From: Scytonematopsis contorta HA4267-MV1
Lineage (GTDB): Bacteria; Cyanobacteriota; Cyanobacteriia; Cyanobacteriales; Nostocaceae
Length of the DNA stretch: 64,000 bases
Assembly: GCA_019359035.1 (NCBI GenBank)
Contig: JAHHIC010000032.1
Coordinates: 1 to 64,000 of the forward strand
Reading direction: 5' to 3'
How positions within the stretch are numbered: position 1 is the first letter of the stretch; each line of letters starts with the position of its first letter. The position numbers and the translations under genes are program-made. Of the stretch, positions 44,225 to 53,993 are shown in pieces. Below the pieces are notes generated by a model. The model made no database searches. It was not told the DNA's origin and saw only the letters and a list, made by a program, of their open reading frames with translations.

Positions 44225-45976
44225 ATGATTACACTAATCCCTAAGAATTGTAATGCATTTACCTCCTCTAAAGGTAAATATTGTGTCTTGATATGGGCTT
44301 TGTGTGCTTTGTCTGGATTATTACCAGGACTTGCATTGGCTGAATCTTCTCCTAAGAGTGAAGCAGCTATGCCAAGTAATTCCAAAACAGGTGGAGCTTC
44401 CAGTACTATGCAACTGGGAGAGCAGGTTTGGAATTTGGCAAATAGTTCAGTCATGTTTCCGTCTTTGATAAGTCATCCAAGCTGGAGCGCAAAGAGTTTT
44501 GTTGAAGAAATTGGCCCATTTGTTTCTGTTTTTCTGAATCGCAGTCGCTATCCATATATTAATGAACGAGCTAAGTTGGCAAGAGTACCTATTTTGATGT
44601 ACCACGATATCTTGCCAAAAAAGGAAGTATCTTGGGATGTGACTCCTGCTGAGTTAGAAGAGCATTTTCAGTTACTAAAATCTCAAGGTGTAACTCCTAT
44701 CAGTATTGATTATTTAACGGTACATTTACAAACAGGTGTGCCACTACCAGAAAAACCTGTTGTTTTAACTTTTGATGATGGTTACGGGGGACACTATGAG
44801 CATGTTTTTCCCTTATTGAAAAAGTATGGTTATCCTGCTGTATTTTCTATTTATACTGATGGTGTTGGTAATAATACAGGTAGAACACACGTCAGTTGGG
44901 TACAACTAAAGGAAATGGCTGCAAATCCATTAGTGACGATAGCATCTCATACAATTACTCATCCTTCTGATTTAAGAAAAGTATCCAATGAGCAATTACA
45001 CAAAGAAATAATTGTTTCAAAACAAATACTCGAAAAGAATTTAGGAATTCCCATCCGTTACTTTACTTATCCAGTCGGCAAATACGATGCGCGAGAGATA
45101 CAATATGCCTATGTTGCTGGGTATCAACTGGCGTTAACAATGAGTGATACGGATGAACGCTACGCAGGTGCATCTGATAATTTATTTGCCGTTTCTCGTT
45201 TTGGTCAATCATCTATCAAAAAAGCAATTGCTGAAGCTTGGTCTGGAGCTAAATTACCTCGTTGGAAATTTGGTTTTGATTTTTCTAGCCCTATTGAAGT
45301 TACTAAAACCACTATTGATAAGATAGACCTGGCTTTAATTTCTGGAGGACAACCGATAACTATTCATGCGGATAGTCGTTACGATATTTCAGAAATTTTA
45401 GCGAAAAGCGGTACTAATGCTATTGCAGCGGTGGACGGAGGATTTTTCTCTCTCAAATCGCTAAATTCTAATGTAATGATTGGACCAGTTTATAGCCAGA
45501 CAACCAAACAATTCATACCTGGTAGCAATTGGGATATACAAAAAATAGCCGGACGCCCCTTAGTTCTAATTAGTCATGGTGAGGTACGTTTTATACCTTT
45601 TGACCCCAATAAACATAATACTCTTTCTGGGGTACAAGCCGAAATGCCATCTGTTACTGATGCTTTTGTTGCTGCTGCTTGGTTAGTTAAAGATGGTCAA
45701 CCCCAAGCTGCAAGTACTTTTAACAGTTTGTTTGGCTTTGAAGCTGCTCGCTATCGTGCTTTTTGGGGTGTTAATAAAAGTAATCAGCCAGCTATCGGTG
45801 CTTCTCGTAATAATACTGATGCTGTATCTTTGGGAGCAGCCTTAACGAAAGCTGGTCTACAGGATGCGGTAATGCTTGATTCTGGCCAAAGCACTTCTTT
45901 GGTTTACAAAGGTCAATCTTTAATCAATCATACTCCTCGTCCCGTTCCTCATGTGATCGCACTTCTTGGTTCTTGA
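44225..45976 (+). CDS. Polysaccharide deacetylase - phosphodiester glycosidase (NAGPA) fusion
   Basis: A 583-residue exported protein: hydrophobic signal segment near residues 19-37, then a NodB deacetylase domain (about 120-330) with VPILMYHDILPK, metal-binding LTFDDGYGGHYEHVF and IASHTITHPSDL, and RYFTYPVGKYD; then a NAGPA/DUF2233 domain (about 365-583) with AAVDGGFFSLKS and AVMLDSGQSTSLVYKGQSL. The first part removes N-acetyl groups from polysaccharide, the second cleaves sugar phosphodiesters; together they suggest cell-wall or capsule remodelling outside the cell. AAAGGA precedes the ATG. The fusion looks genuine because both domains are complete and joined by a continuous linker. A second NAGPA protein is at 59196. 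Confidence 0.88.
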   Translation: MITLIPKNCNAFTSSKGKYCVLIWALCALSGLLPGLALAESSPKSEAAMPSNSKTGGASSTMQLGEQVWNLANSSVMFPSLISHPSWSAKSFVEEIGPFVSVFLNRSRYPYINERAKLARVPILMYHDILPKKEVSWDVTPAELEEHFQLLKSQGVTPISIDYLTVHLQTGVPLPEKPVVLTFDDGYGGHYEHVFPLLKKYGYPAVFSIYTDGVGNNTGRTHVSWVQLKEMAANPLVTIASHTITHPSDLRKVSNEQLHKEIIVSKQILEKNLGIPIRYFTYPVGKYDAREIQYAYVAGYQLALTMSDTDERYAGASDNLFAVSRFGQSSIKKAIAEAWSGAKLPRWKFGFDFSSPIEVTKTTIDKIDLALISGGQPITIHADSRYDISEILAKSGTNAIAAVDGGFFSLKSLNSNVMIGPVYSQTTKQFIPGSNWDIQKIAGRPLVLISHGEVRFIPFDPNKHNTLSGVQAEMPSVTDAFVAAAWLVKDGQPQAASTFNSLFGFEAARYRAFWGVNKSNQPAIGASRNNTDAVSLGAALTKAGLQDAVMLDSGQSTSLVYKGQSLINHTPRPVPHVIALLGS

Positions 45977-46133
45977 TATTTTTGGGGTGGGTTGAGGAAA
46001 AAACCTGCTGATAACCCCACCCCAACACCACAAACCGCAAGCGAGGAGGGGGGCTAGGATGGTGGGGTGGGCATCCTGCCCACCCGATTAGTTCACCGAT
46101 TTGAAATGTGCTGTATACATTTCGCTATTACAA

Positions 46134-46703
46134 TTAACTATTGATTTTTTTAGGCAAACCTATAATCCGCTTGACTTCAACAGATACATCGGGAAAAGCT
46201 AGGGGAAAAATAACACCTGTAGTCAATGTCAGTTCGGTTGTATACCGTTTATTTTTTAAGTCTCGAAATACTTTCAACTGAGAATTTTTGAGGTTTGCAA
46301 CCCAATATTCAGAAATACCTGCTTCTGCGTAAACATCTCTTTTATCACCCAAATCCTTGTTCAGCGTAGCGTTAGAAACTTCAATAATCCAAAAAATATC
46401 CTCAGGATAGGGATGATGTTCTAAATATATCTCGCCTAAAGGTTTAACAATAGCTACATCAGGGACTGGTTCTGAGTCATTCGGAAGGGTAATGGGTTTA
46501 GCATCCCGGATTTTCACTCGCTCCCCAAGCAGTGAACGGAGATAATCGGCTGCTTCAGTGTTGTAATAAGCATGAGGTTCTCGTTCTGGGGGCATAACGA
46601 TGAGTTCTCCACGCAGCAGTTCAATAGACTGGTCATCAAATATACCTGCTTCTATTGCCCGGTGATAGCGTTCAACCGTCCATCTATAGTTAATTACAGT
46701 CAT
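46134..46703 (-). CDS. Uma2 family endonuclease
   Basis: A 189-residue Uma2/DUF820 protein starting with the common RWTVERYHRAIEAGIFD. The nuclease-fold strands are EPVPDVAIVKP (acidic residue), IFWIIEVSNATLNKDLGDKR (E-x-S/A and Lys) and AGISEYWVANLKNSQLKVFR. It is of the shorter class, without the coiled-coil tail of the 3895 gene and not especially similar to it or to the 103 gene, so these are separate acquisitions, not a local duplication. Role unknown; it stands alone between two repeat-containing gaps. Confidence 0.88.
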   Translation of the reverse strand: MTVINYRWTVERYHRAIEAGIFDDQSIELLRGELIVMPPEREPHAYYNTEAADYLRSLLGERVKIRDAKPITLPNDSEPVPDVAIVKPLGEIYLEHHPYPEDIFWIIEVSNATLNKDLGDKRDVYAEAGISEYWVANLKNSQLKVFRDLKNKRYTTELTLTTGVIFPLAFPDVSVEVKRIIGLPKKINS

Positions 46704-47247
46704 AATAATTAACCTACTCTACTACATAGAAGACTTGCAAATAAAAAGTACCCACCATTGATTAATATAGCTTAACGTAGCCCAGAGAGCAGAAGCAAAT
46801 CAATTGACTCAAATTTTTCCAGGTAGCAAAGTATTTCTTCGAGAAAAAGGCTTATTTTTTCTTTGAGCCACAATGGTATTTACTTGAAAACTTTACCCCC
46901 TGCATTGTAACTGGACAATCATGGTACATCGCTCCACCCCGGATTTTAAACTCATACACAAGATTTAATGAAGGAAACTGACCCAAAATACTAGGAAAAA
47001 TTAGGATTTCGGGTAACTGCTATCAACCCGTTTCAACGGGTTTTAGCTTTTAGCCCGAACTTTAGTTCAGGGGCATTTGATGATTCTTTGAGAGTTATTT
47101 GCTTGTATGTATACAGTAGACGTGCTGTCTGTGATGTTGAGGGTGTGGTTTGCTCGCAAAAAGTCTCAAACAAAAAACCGGGGAACTAAAGTTACACCCG
47201 GTTCAGTCATACAAAATCAAATAGATCCTCTGTATGTATACCTTTAG
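46704..47247. other. Intergenic region with a cyanobacterial CCCGTTTCAACGGG repeat
   Basis: At 47022-47075, CAACCCGTTTCAACGGGTTT is followed by TAGCCCGAACTTTAGTTC and a GGGC end, two adjoining palindromes common as dispersed repeats. TGTATGTATAC occurs at about 47104 and again at about 47232. A hairpin ACCGGG...CCCGGT lies at 47177-47204. No protein gene is evident. A short plus-strand RNA ending at the 47248-47280 terminator is possible. Confidence 0.4.
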
Positions 47248-47280
47248 GGATATGGCTACCACCATATCCCTGTTTTTTTG
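47248..47280 (+). terminator. Rho-independent terminator pointing right, facing fba
   Basis: GGGATATGG and CCATATCCC form a 9-bp stem around CTACCA, followed by TG and seven T. The T-run is on the plus strand, which has no gene upstream here; on the minus strand the same stem could end the fba transcript but without a U-run. Confidence 0.65.
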
Positions 47281-47286
47281 AAGAAA

Positions 47287-48366
47287 CTAGACTTTAGCAG
47301 CAGCCTTACTCACTTGAGTAAGTTCGCCCTTAGCATACTTCACAGCGTATTCATCAACAGAAACTTGCTTAATCTTGCTAGCATTACCAGCACTTTCAAA
47401 TTGATTATAACGGTCAGCACAAACCTTCTGCATGTACTTAATAGAAGGCTTGAGGAAGTGACGGGGGTCAAACTCCTTAGTATTGGCAGCCAAAGCTTCG
47501 CGTACAGCAGCAGTAATAGCCAAACGGTTGTCGGTGTCAATATTAATTTTACGTACACCGCACTTAATACCTTTTTGAATTTCTTCTACAGGTACACCAT
47601 AGGTTTCCGGAATAGTACCACCATACTGGTTGATGATAGCAATCAAATCTTCAGGTACAGAAGAAGAACCGTGCATTACCAAGTGAGTATTGGGCAGACG
47701 ACGGTGAATTTCTTCAATGCGGCTAATAGCCAAAATTTCCCCAGTTGGCTTACGGGTAAACTTGTAAGCACCGTGGCTGGTTCCAATCGCAACCGCTAAA
47801 GCATCAACTTGTGTTTGCTCAACGAAGTCAACAGCTTGGTCGGGGTCAGTCAACAATTGAGAGTGGTCAAGTTGACCTTCAAAACCGTGACCATCTTCAG
47901 CTTCACCCATACCAGTTTCCAGAGAACCTAAGCAACCAAGTTCACCTTCCACACTCACACCCAAAGCGTGAGCAACTTCTACTACTTTACGAGTAACCTC
48001 AACGTTGTACTCGTAGCTAGCAGGAGTTTTAGCATCAGCTTCCAGCGAACCATCCATCATTACGCTGGTAAAATTGTTCTTAATTGCTGAATAGCAAGTA
48101 GCAGGCTCGTTACCATGATCTTGGTGCATGGAAATGGGAATATGAGGATAAGTTTCCACCGCAGCCAAAATTAAGTGGCGTAGGAAGTTCTCACCAGCGT
48201 ACGAACGAGCGCCACGAGATGCTTGTAAAATCACGGGGCTATCAGTCTCAGCAGCAGCCTTCATGATGGCTTGGATCTGCTCCATGTTGTTCACGTTGTA
48301 GGCAGGAATGCCGTAACCGTTCTCAGCCGCATGGTCTAACAACAGCCGCATGGGTACGAGCGCCAT
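47287..48366 (-). CDS. fba: Fructose-bisphosphate aldolase, class II (Calvin cycle type)
   Basis: A 359-residue protein of the Calvin-cycle subtype length. Signatures: [20 protein letters not shown], zinc-binding [55 protein letters not shown] (active-site Glu), [16 protein letters not shown] (Gly/His phosphate and metal site) and [14 protein letters not shown]. It joins glyceraldehyde-3-phosphate and dihydroxyacetone phosphate, and the related sedoheptulose reaction, in carbon fixation and glycolysis. A single gene with a hairpin terminator close to its stop. Start: ATG 48366, with AGGAGAAC upstream. Confidence 0.97.
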   Translation of the reverse strand: MALVPMRLLLDHAAENGYGIPAYNVNNMEQIQAIMKAAAETDSPVILQASRGARSYAGENFLRHLILAAVETYPHIPISMHQDHGNEPATCYSAIKNNFTSVMMDGSLEADAKTPASYEYNVEVTRKVVEVAHALGVSVEGELGCLGSLETGMGEAEDGHGFEGQLDHSQLLTDPDQAVDFVEQTQVDALAVAIGTSHGAYKFTRKPTGEILAISRIEEIHRRLPNTHLVMHGSSSVPEDLIAIINQYGGTIPETYGVPVEEIQKGIKCGVRKINIDTDNRLAITAAVREALAANTKEFDPRHFLKPSIKYMQKVCADRYNQFESAGNASKIKQVSVDEYAVKYAKGELTQVSKAAAKV

Positions 48367-48629
48367 AGATAGTTCTCCTAATGTGGTTTTCAGCTAGTCG
48401 ATAATTTAGACAAGCGCTTGTGTTAAACAAACTGTTAAACAAACGCCAATCTTAAGAAAATATTGAGCTTATAGGAAATTATAACTAGTCATGTGTATTT
48501 ATGTTTAAAAACTTTACGAGAAAAAACTTTGATGGGGGAATAGGGAGTGGGGAGTGGGGAATGCCAATTACCAATTACCAGTTACCAATTACCAGTTACC
48601 TATTACCAGTTACCTATTAGCAAATTTTA

Positions 48630-48701
48630 TGGGTAGCCTGGGATTCGAACCCAGAACTAATCGGTTAAAAGCCGAGTACTCTACCGTTGAGTTAGCCACC
48701 C
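48630..48701 (-). tRNA. tRNA-Lys (UUU)
   Basis: The minus strand folds as a 72-nt tRNA: acceptor GGGTGGC pairing with GCTACCC (one G-T), D arm with GGTAGAGTA, anticodon stem CTCGG/CCGAT around CTTTTAA with anticodon TTT, and T arm CTGGG-TTCGAATC-CCAG. The discriminator base is A; CCA is not encoded. It lies between fba and the epimerase gene, next to GGTAACTGG-type heptamers at about 48540-48620. Confidence 0.97.
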
Positions 48702-48804
48702 GTTGCCCTTTCCTAAAACTATAACCTTTTTTGGTAGGTATTAGTTTTTGTTTTTTAGGCTTCCTAACTTTAGCATAGCTACCTGTAGTTTTGTAAAGGG
48801 GTTT

Positions 48805-49638
48805 CTAGAAAAAATTTGCTGTGAGTTTAAATTGAGTAGTGCAGCTAGTTCCAGGAGCAAGCACAGTCAGGTTTTCAGCCGTGTTAATCGCGTTACGAGG
48901 AGCGCTCCAAGGTTCCAAGCAGTAGAAACCTTTCCCTTTCAATGTCCAAAAAACCAGGGTGGAAAAAATATCGTCGTAATCTAAAGTTAATCTTAACTTA
49001 CGAGCGTTGTCTATAACTGTGGCGGATTTAGCAGTTAATTGCTTGAATGCCACATCGATTTCATCTCGTTCAAAATCAAAGTTTCCGTCAAACGGGGTTA
49101 TTTCCTTCGTCACTTGGTTTTGGTACTGAGTTGAGGGAATTTCAAATTGCAGTTGGCTTTTGTCTTGAACAGAAAAATAAGGATGAAAACCTATGCAAAA
49201 AGGCATCCGCTCTCTTGACAGATTTTGAATTTCTTGGTGAACAATTAAACTTGACCCCAGCAATTGGTAGGTAAAGGTTAGCTGAAAGTCAAAAGGATAA
49301 ACAGTTCTTGTTTGTTCATTACTTTTAAGAACAAGAGTTAAAGCAATTTTGTCTTGAGTATCTTGTTTTGTGACTTCCCAAGGTAAATCACGAGCAAACC
49401 CATGCTGCTTTAAAGTATACTCCTTCCCGTTATATGCGTAAGTATTTTCTGGTAAATTACCACAAATAGGAAACAAAATAGGATTTCCGCCACGAACGCT
49501 TAAACTAGGATTTGTAAACCTTTCTTCATCCAAATAAAATATTTCTTGCCCTTGAACGCGCCATTTAGTAATGATACCACCGCGTTCCGGTACAACTTCT
49601 AACTGGGAATTAGTACTTTTGTCTGTAATAACGTGCAT
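48805..49638 (-). CDS. Aldose 1-epimerase / galactose mutarotase-like protein
   Basis: A 277-residue protein with the mutarotase beta-supersandwich landmarks: SVRGGNPILFPICGNLPEN, YTLKQHGFARDLPWEV (catalytic His), MPFCIGFHPYFSVQDKSQLQ (second His), and FYCLEPWSAPRNAIN (catalytic Glu). It interconverts alpha and beta anomers of sugars or, in the YeaD-like branch, hexose 6-phosphates. The ATG at 49638 overlaps the last unit of an ATTACCA heptamer array, so there is no Shine-Dalgarno sequence and the original promoter region has been replaced by repeats. It lies downstream of pdhA on the same strand, separated by that array. Confidence 0.88.
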   Translation of the reverse strand: MHVITDKSTNSQLEVVPERGGIITKWRVQGQEIFYLDEERFTNPSLSVRGGNPILFPICGNLPENTYAYNGKEYTLKQHGFARDLPWEVTKQDTQDKIALTLVLKSNEQTRTVYPFDFQLTFTYQLLGSSLIVHQEIQNLSRERMPFCIGFHPYFSVQDKSQLQFEIPSTQYQNQVTKEITPFDGNFDFERDEIDVAFKQLTAKSATVIDNARKLRLTLDYDDIFSTLVFWTLKGKGFYCLEPWSAPRNAINTAENLTVLAPGTSCTTQFKLTANFF

Positions 49639-49836
49639 GGTAATTGGTAATTGGTAATTGGTAATTGGTAATTGATAATTGGTAATTGCTGATTGGTAAT
49701 GGGAAATTGGTAATTGGTAACTGGTGATGGGTCATTGAAGAAGAAAGGGAAAAAAATCTCCCCTATCTCCCTCATCCTCCTCATAACCCCAATTACCAAT
49801 CACCCATTACCAATTCCCAATTCCCAATTCCCCAAA
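49639..49836. repeat. GGTAATT heptamer array between epimerase and pdhA genes
   Basis: About twelve GGTAATT/GATAATT/GGTAACT units from 49639 to 49735, a short AGGGAAAAAAATC block, then CCAATTA/CCCATTA/CCCAATT units in the other orientation from about 49788 to 49836. It covers the whole gap. Confidence 0.9.
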
Positions 49837-49837
49837 A

Positions 49838-50875
49838 TTACTGGTCTTCCGCGAAAATGAAACGATATAGTTCGCTTGCGGGTGGTTCTGGGCTGGTTTC
49901 TGCGAATTTTACAGCTTCGTCGATAAGTTCTTCGATTTTTTTGTCTATTCCTTGTAATTGTTTCGCAGTTGCCAGTTTTTTTTCTGTCAGATAAGCTGCA
50001 AATTTCTTGATGGGGTCACGAGCAAACCAGTATTCTTTTTCTTCTTTAGAGCGTAATTCGTCTGGGTCTGCTAAGGAATGACCTCGGAAACGGTAGGTGA
50101 GTGCTTCTATAACTGTAGGTCCTTCTCCAGCTCTTGCTCTTTCGACTGCTTCTTTTGCAGCTTGTCGTACTGCTAAAACGTCCATCCCGTCTACTTCTAC
50201 TCCAGCCATTTTAAATGCATGAGCTTTTTTATAAATTTCTGGGTCAGAAGTTGCCCGGTCGTGAGCCATACCAATTGCCCATTTATTATTTTCTACCACA
50301 AAAATTATTGGCAGTTTCCATAGTGCTGCCATATTTAATGTCTCGAAAAATTGTCCGTTGTTACAAGCTCCGTCACCAAAAAAACAAGCTGACACTTGGT
50401 CTGAGTTTTTATCTCCCATTACCTCACGACGGTATTTGCTCTGAAATGCGGCACCTGCTGCTACCGGTATACCTTCTGCGACAAACGCATAACCACCTAA
50501 TAAGCGATGTTCAGCAGAAAACATGTGCATCGAACCACCTCGTCCTTTGCTACAACCGGTGGCTTTACCGAATAATTCTGCCATTACCTCTTTTGCTGGT
50601 ACCCCTGCACTGAGTGCATGAACGTGGTCGCGATACGTACTACAGACGTAATCTTCTCCTGGTCGCATCGCCCCTTGAATTACACCAGTGGAAACTGCTT
50701 CTTGACCGTTATAAAGGTGAACAAAGCCAAACATTTTACCCCGGTAGTACATTTCAGCGCACTTATCTTCAAATGTGCGCCCTAATACCATATCCTCGTA
50801 CAGTACTAGACCTTCTTCTTTGCTAATTTTGACATCAGCGGTATTAAATGTAGGTAACGTGCGTTCTTGAAGCAT
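49838..50875 (-). CDS. pdhA: Pyruvate dehydrogenase E1 component, alpha subunit
   Basis: A 345-residue protein with the E1-alpha layout: [59 protein letters not shown], the phosphorylation-loop region [20 protein letters not shown] and the thiamine diphosphate motif [20 protein letters not shown] ending in [11 protein letters not shown] (G-D-G...N-N). With PdhB it decarboxylates pyruvate and passes the acetyl group to E2. PdhB and E2 are not in the window, as is common in cyanobacteria, where these genes are scattered. Start ATG 50875. Confidence 0.96.
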   Translation of the reverse strand: MLQERTLPTFNTADVKISKEEGLVLYEDMVLGRTFEDKCAEMYYRGKMFGFVHLYNGQEAVSTGVIQGAMRPGEDYVCSTYRDHVHALSAGVPAKEVMAELFGKATGCSKGRGGSMHMFSAEHRLLGGYAFVAEGIPVAAGAAFQSKYRREVMGDKNSDQVSACFFGDGACNNGQFFETLNMAALWKLPIIFVVENNKWAIGMAHDRATSDPEIYKKAHAFKMAGVEVDGMDVLAVRQAAKEAVERARAGEGPTVIEALTYRFRGHSLADPDELRSKEEKEYWFARDPIKKFAAYLTEKKLATAKQLQGIDKKIEELIDEAVKFAETSPEPPASELYRFIFAEDQ

Positions 50876-51605
50876 TATCTGTTTTAGTATCCTTAATCGT
50901 AAGCGTTAACAAGTATTATTGGGGAAAGGCAAAGGGCAGAGGGCATCCGGGGGGAATAAGTTAATAAGGTAAAAATCCCAATTACTCAATTTCCCGTTTG
51001 CAATTAGCCGTAAGCAAAATTATCCACTTTATAGACTATCAGCGAGTTTAAACCTATTTCAGCCTATTGGTTAACAATTTAGTGAAAAATTTTGTTGACA
51101 ATTTAAAATTATGTGCGACAATACCTCTACTTATTTAGACACTATATCTACGGATAATTGTTACACAAACCCAATCATGATATCATTTGCTTTGCTCTCA
51201 AATATAAACCTTGTTACCAGGAGGTCTTTATTAACCAAGTCAAGATTAACCAAGTTAAGTCTAATCACTCTAAAAGGTTAGATTGTTGAATAAGAGTTCT
51301 TTGTACGACCAGCATGAAAGCGTAAGCCTGCTATCTGCTCAAAAAAATAATTTAAGTCGTGCTTTAGCACAATATTTAGAGATAATTAAATTAAACGCTT
51401 GAGTTCCAACTCAGGTAAATAATTAGTAACAAACTACACTATAATTTCCGAAAGTTACAAATAATGCTTGTTGATGTAAGCACTACTAGGGACTATAAAC
51501 CACTATATAGTGCTACTCTCATAAGCTATTACTGATGGCACGGTTTTACAAGCCTAGATTTATTCTAGGTATACAATGTTGCTCACGCTGTAGGGGAAGT
51601 AGACT
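50876..51605. other. Long divergent intergenic region between pdhA and ftn2
   Basis: 730 bp, AT-rich. An open frame of 39 codons with a TTG start (51283-51402; product ending LSRALAQYLEIIKLNA) is preceded by AAGG but has no other support. Direct repeats GATTAACCAAGT / TTAACCAAGTCA occur near 51230-51256. Otherwise only promoters for the two flanking genes are expected. Confidence 0.35.
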
Positions 51606-53993
51606 GTGCGAATACCGCTAGATTACTACCGAATTTTAGGATTGCCGCTAGCGGCAAGTGACGAACAAGTGCGACAAGCTTATAGCGACCGCGTTGTCCA
51701 ATTGCCCAGACGTGAATATTCCCAAACAGCAATTTTCTCTCGCAAACAATTAATCGAAGAAGCTTACGTGGTTTTATCCAATCCCCAAGAGCGCAGTGCT
51801 TACGATAAAGTGTATCTTGCCCACGCCTATGACCAACAAAATGGCGGTCAAGGGGTCGCGGTAGAAACTCATCCGGTAGGAAGTGTTGCTGATATTAATA
51901 CTGATGTTAATCATGAAGCACTAAGTATCGAGATTTCCCAAAATGAATTGACTGGTGCTTTGTTGATTTTGCAAGAGCTTGGGGAATATGAACAGGTTTT
52001 GCAATTAGGTAGTCCGTTTCTTGTTAATAAAGGTAATACTAACAATGGTGCTGCCAATGGTCACCAAAGTGAAGTCTCGCAACCCGATGGGGTTGAACGT
52101 AGTGATGTAATTCTAACTGTTGCTCTTGGTTGCTTAGAGTTAGGTCGGGAGCAATGGCAGCAGGGCAATTATGAAAATGCCGCGACATCTCTGGAAACTG
52201 GTGAAGAATTATTAATTCGGGAAGGGCTTTTTCCCAATGTACAGGGTGAAATTGCTGCTGACCTGTGTAAATTACGACCATATAGGATTTTAGAACTACT
52301 TGCGCTGCCTATAGAAAAAGCAGCCCAGCGTCGTCTAGGGTTGCAATTATTGCAAGATATCCTAGATGAAAGATTGGGGATAGATGGTACTGGTAATGAC
52401 CAGTCGGGTTTGAACATAGATGATTTTCTCAGGTTTATCCAACAATTACGCAACCACTTAACGGTAGGTGAGCAGCACAAAATATTTGAGGCTGAAAGTC
52501 AGCGTCCTAGTGCGGTTGCTACTTATCTCGCGTTCTATGCTTTGATAGCACGAGGTTTTAAAGAACGTCAACCGGCTTTGATATATCAAGCTAAGCAAAT
52601 GTTGACGCCTTTGGGTAAGCGTCAGGATGTACATTTAGAACAAGCGCTTTGTGCCTTGTTGTTAGGTCAAACCGAAGAAGCCAGCCGTACGCTTGAACTT
52701 AGTCAGGAATACGAAGCTTTGGTTGTAATTCGGGAAAATTCTCAAGATTCTCCTGACTTGTTACCCGGTTTATGTTTGTATGGGGAACGTTGGCTGCAAA
52801 ACGATGTGTTTCCTAATTTCCGGGATTTAGCTAATCAGCAAGTTTCTTTAAAAGAGTACTTTGCTGACCCAGAAGTACAAAATTATTTGGAAAATTTGCC
52901 TGTAGAGGTTCAAAGAAGGGGAGACTGGACTACAGCGGCTAGGAATCACTCGTCAGTTCAACCTATTCAAACACCTGGTTCGATAAATAGCTCTGCTAAT
53001 GGTTCGACTAATTCTTCAAAGCGCCCAACTAATACTAATGTTTTAAATGGGCAGGTGAATAACCGTAGAACATCAGATACTAGAGTCACTCAAACACAAA
53101 GCGAAAAACAACTGGAGTCTACCAATTATTCTGCTGCTAGGACTGCTGCACCAACATCAACAACGGTAAATTCACAAGTTGGATATTCTACTAACTCATC
53201 TAGAGATGCTGACCGTTTCGGCAGAATTCCACAAGAACAAAATAATGGGGTTATTAGGAATGGTGGTGTTAAGTCAGGAAAAGAGCCAAAACAACAAAAA
53301 CAACAAAAACAATCAAAACAACCACAAGCGCGTAGACGACGTAAATCTCCTTCATCGGGATTACAGTGGGGAGAAATTCTTAGGACTCCACGTGCAAAAA
53401 TCAGATTTGTATGGTTGATATTTGGTGGGTTGATGGCTATTTTTGGTATGTGGCTAATACTTGCTGCTGCTTTAGGATTCTTTAAAAATTTATTTACTCC
53501 TGCACCAACCTTACACAGTAAAGGTTTGATGGTGACGATTAACCAACCGGCTGTGGCTATTCCTGAGATTAATAGTAAATTAATAGCACCATCTGGACTT
53601 TTAACAGCCGAAACTGCTGAGACTATAATTTTGACTTGGCTTTCTAGCAAAGCATTAGCTTTTGGTCCCAATCATGAATTTGATAGTTTAAACCATATTT
53701 TAACGGGTTCCGCTTTAGCCTATTGGAAAAAGAACGCTGAAATCGATAAGGCTGCAAACCGTTATCGTCGATATAAGCATCAATTAACTAAGATAGAGTT
53801 TGTTTCGACTAGTAAAAAGAATCCTAATAAAGCCTCTGTTGATGCCACTGTCAAAGAAGGGGCTGAATTTTATGAAAAAGGTGAGGTTAATTTACAAAAA
53901 TCTTATGACGAAACTGTCCGCGTACGTTACAATTTGGTTCGTCAAGATGGTGCGTGGTTGATTGAAAGCATGTCGCAACTGGGTAAAATTTAA
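51606..53993 (+). CDS. ftn2: Cell division protein Ftn2/ZipN (ARC6 homolog)
   Basis: A 795-residue protein. The N-terminus is a J-like domain, LDYYRILGLPLAASDEQVRQ, without the HPD motif (LPRREYS instead), as in Ftn2. A long helical region (about 110-430) follows, then a Ser/Asn/Gln-rich linker (about 440-590), a single membrane helix, WLIFGGLMAIFGMWLILAAA (about 607-627), and a C-terminal IMS/ARC6-like domain ending VRQDGAWLIESMSQLGKI. It anchors FtsZ and organises the divisome at the inner membrane. GTG 51606 is the start, with GGGGAAG upstream. A TTGACGG heptamer array starts right after the stop codon. Confidence 0.93.
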   Translation: MRIPLDYYRILGLPLAASDEQVRQAYSDRVVQLPRREYSQTAIFSRKQLIEEAYVVLSNPQERSAYDKVYLAHAYDQQNGGQGVAVETHPVGSVADINTDVNHEALSIEISQNELTGALLILQELGEYEQVLQLGSPFLVNKGNTNNGAANGHQSEVSQPDGVERSDVILTVALGCLELGREQWQQGNYENAATSLETGEELLIREGLFPNVQGEIAADLCKLRPYRILELLALPIEKAAQRRLGLQLLQDILDERLGIDGTGNDQSGLNIDDFLRFIQQLRNHLTVGEQHKIFEAESQRPSAVATYLAFYALIARGFKERQPALIYQAKQMLTPLGKRQDVHLEQALCALLLGQTEEASRTLELSQEYEALVVIRENSQDSPDLLPGLCLYGERWLQNDVFPNFRDLANQQVSLKEYFADPEVQNYLENLPVEVQRRGDWTTAARNHSSVQPIQTPGSINSSANGSTNSSKRPTNTNVLNGQVNNRRTSDTRVTQTQSEKQLESTNYSAARTAAPTSTTVNSQVGYSTNSSRDADRFGRIPQEQNNGVIRNGGVKSGKEPKQQKQQKQSKQPQARRRRKSPSSGLQWGEILRTPRAKIRFVWLIFGGLMAIFGMWLILAAALGFFKNLFTPAPTLHSKGLMVTINQPAVAIPEINSKLIAPSGLLTAETAETIILTWLSSKALAFGPNHEFDSLNHILTGSALAYWKKNAEIDKAANRYRRYKHQLTKIEFVSTSKKNPNKASVDATVKEGAEFYEKGEVNLQKSYDETVRVRYNLVRQDGAWLIESMSQLGKI

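Noticed and set aside
51283-51402. 39-codon TTG-initiated frame in the ftn2 upstream region
   Set aside because: Composition is plausible but start and ribosome site are weak and nothing else supports translation; noted only in the intergenic entry.
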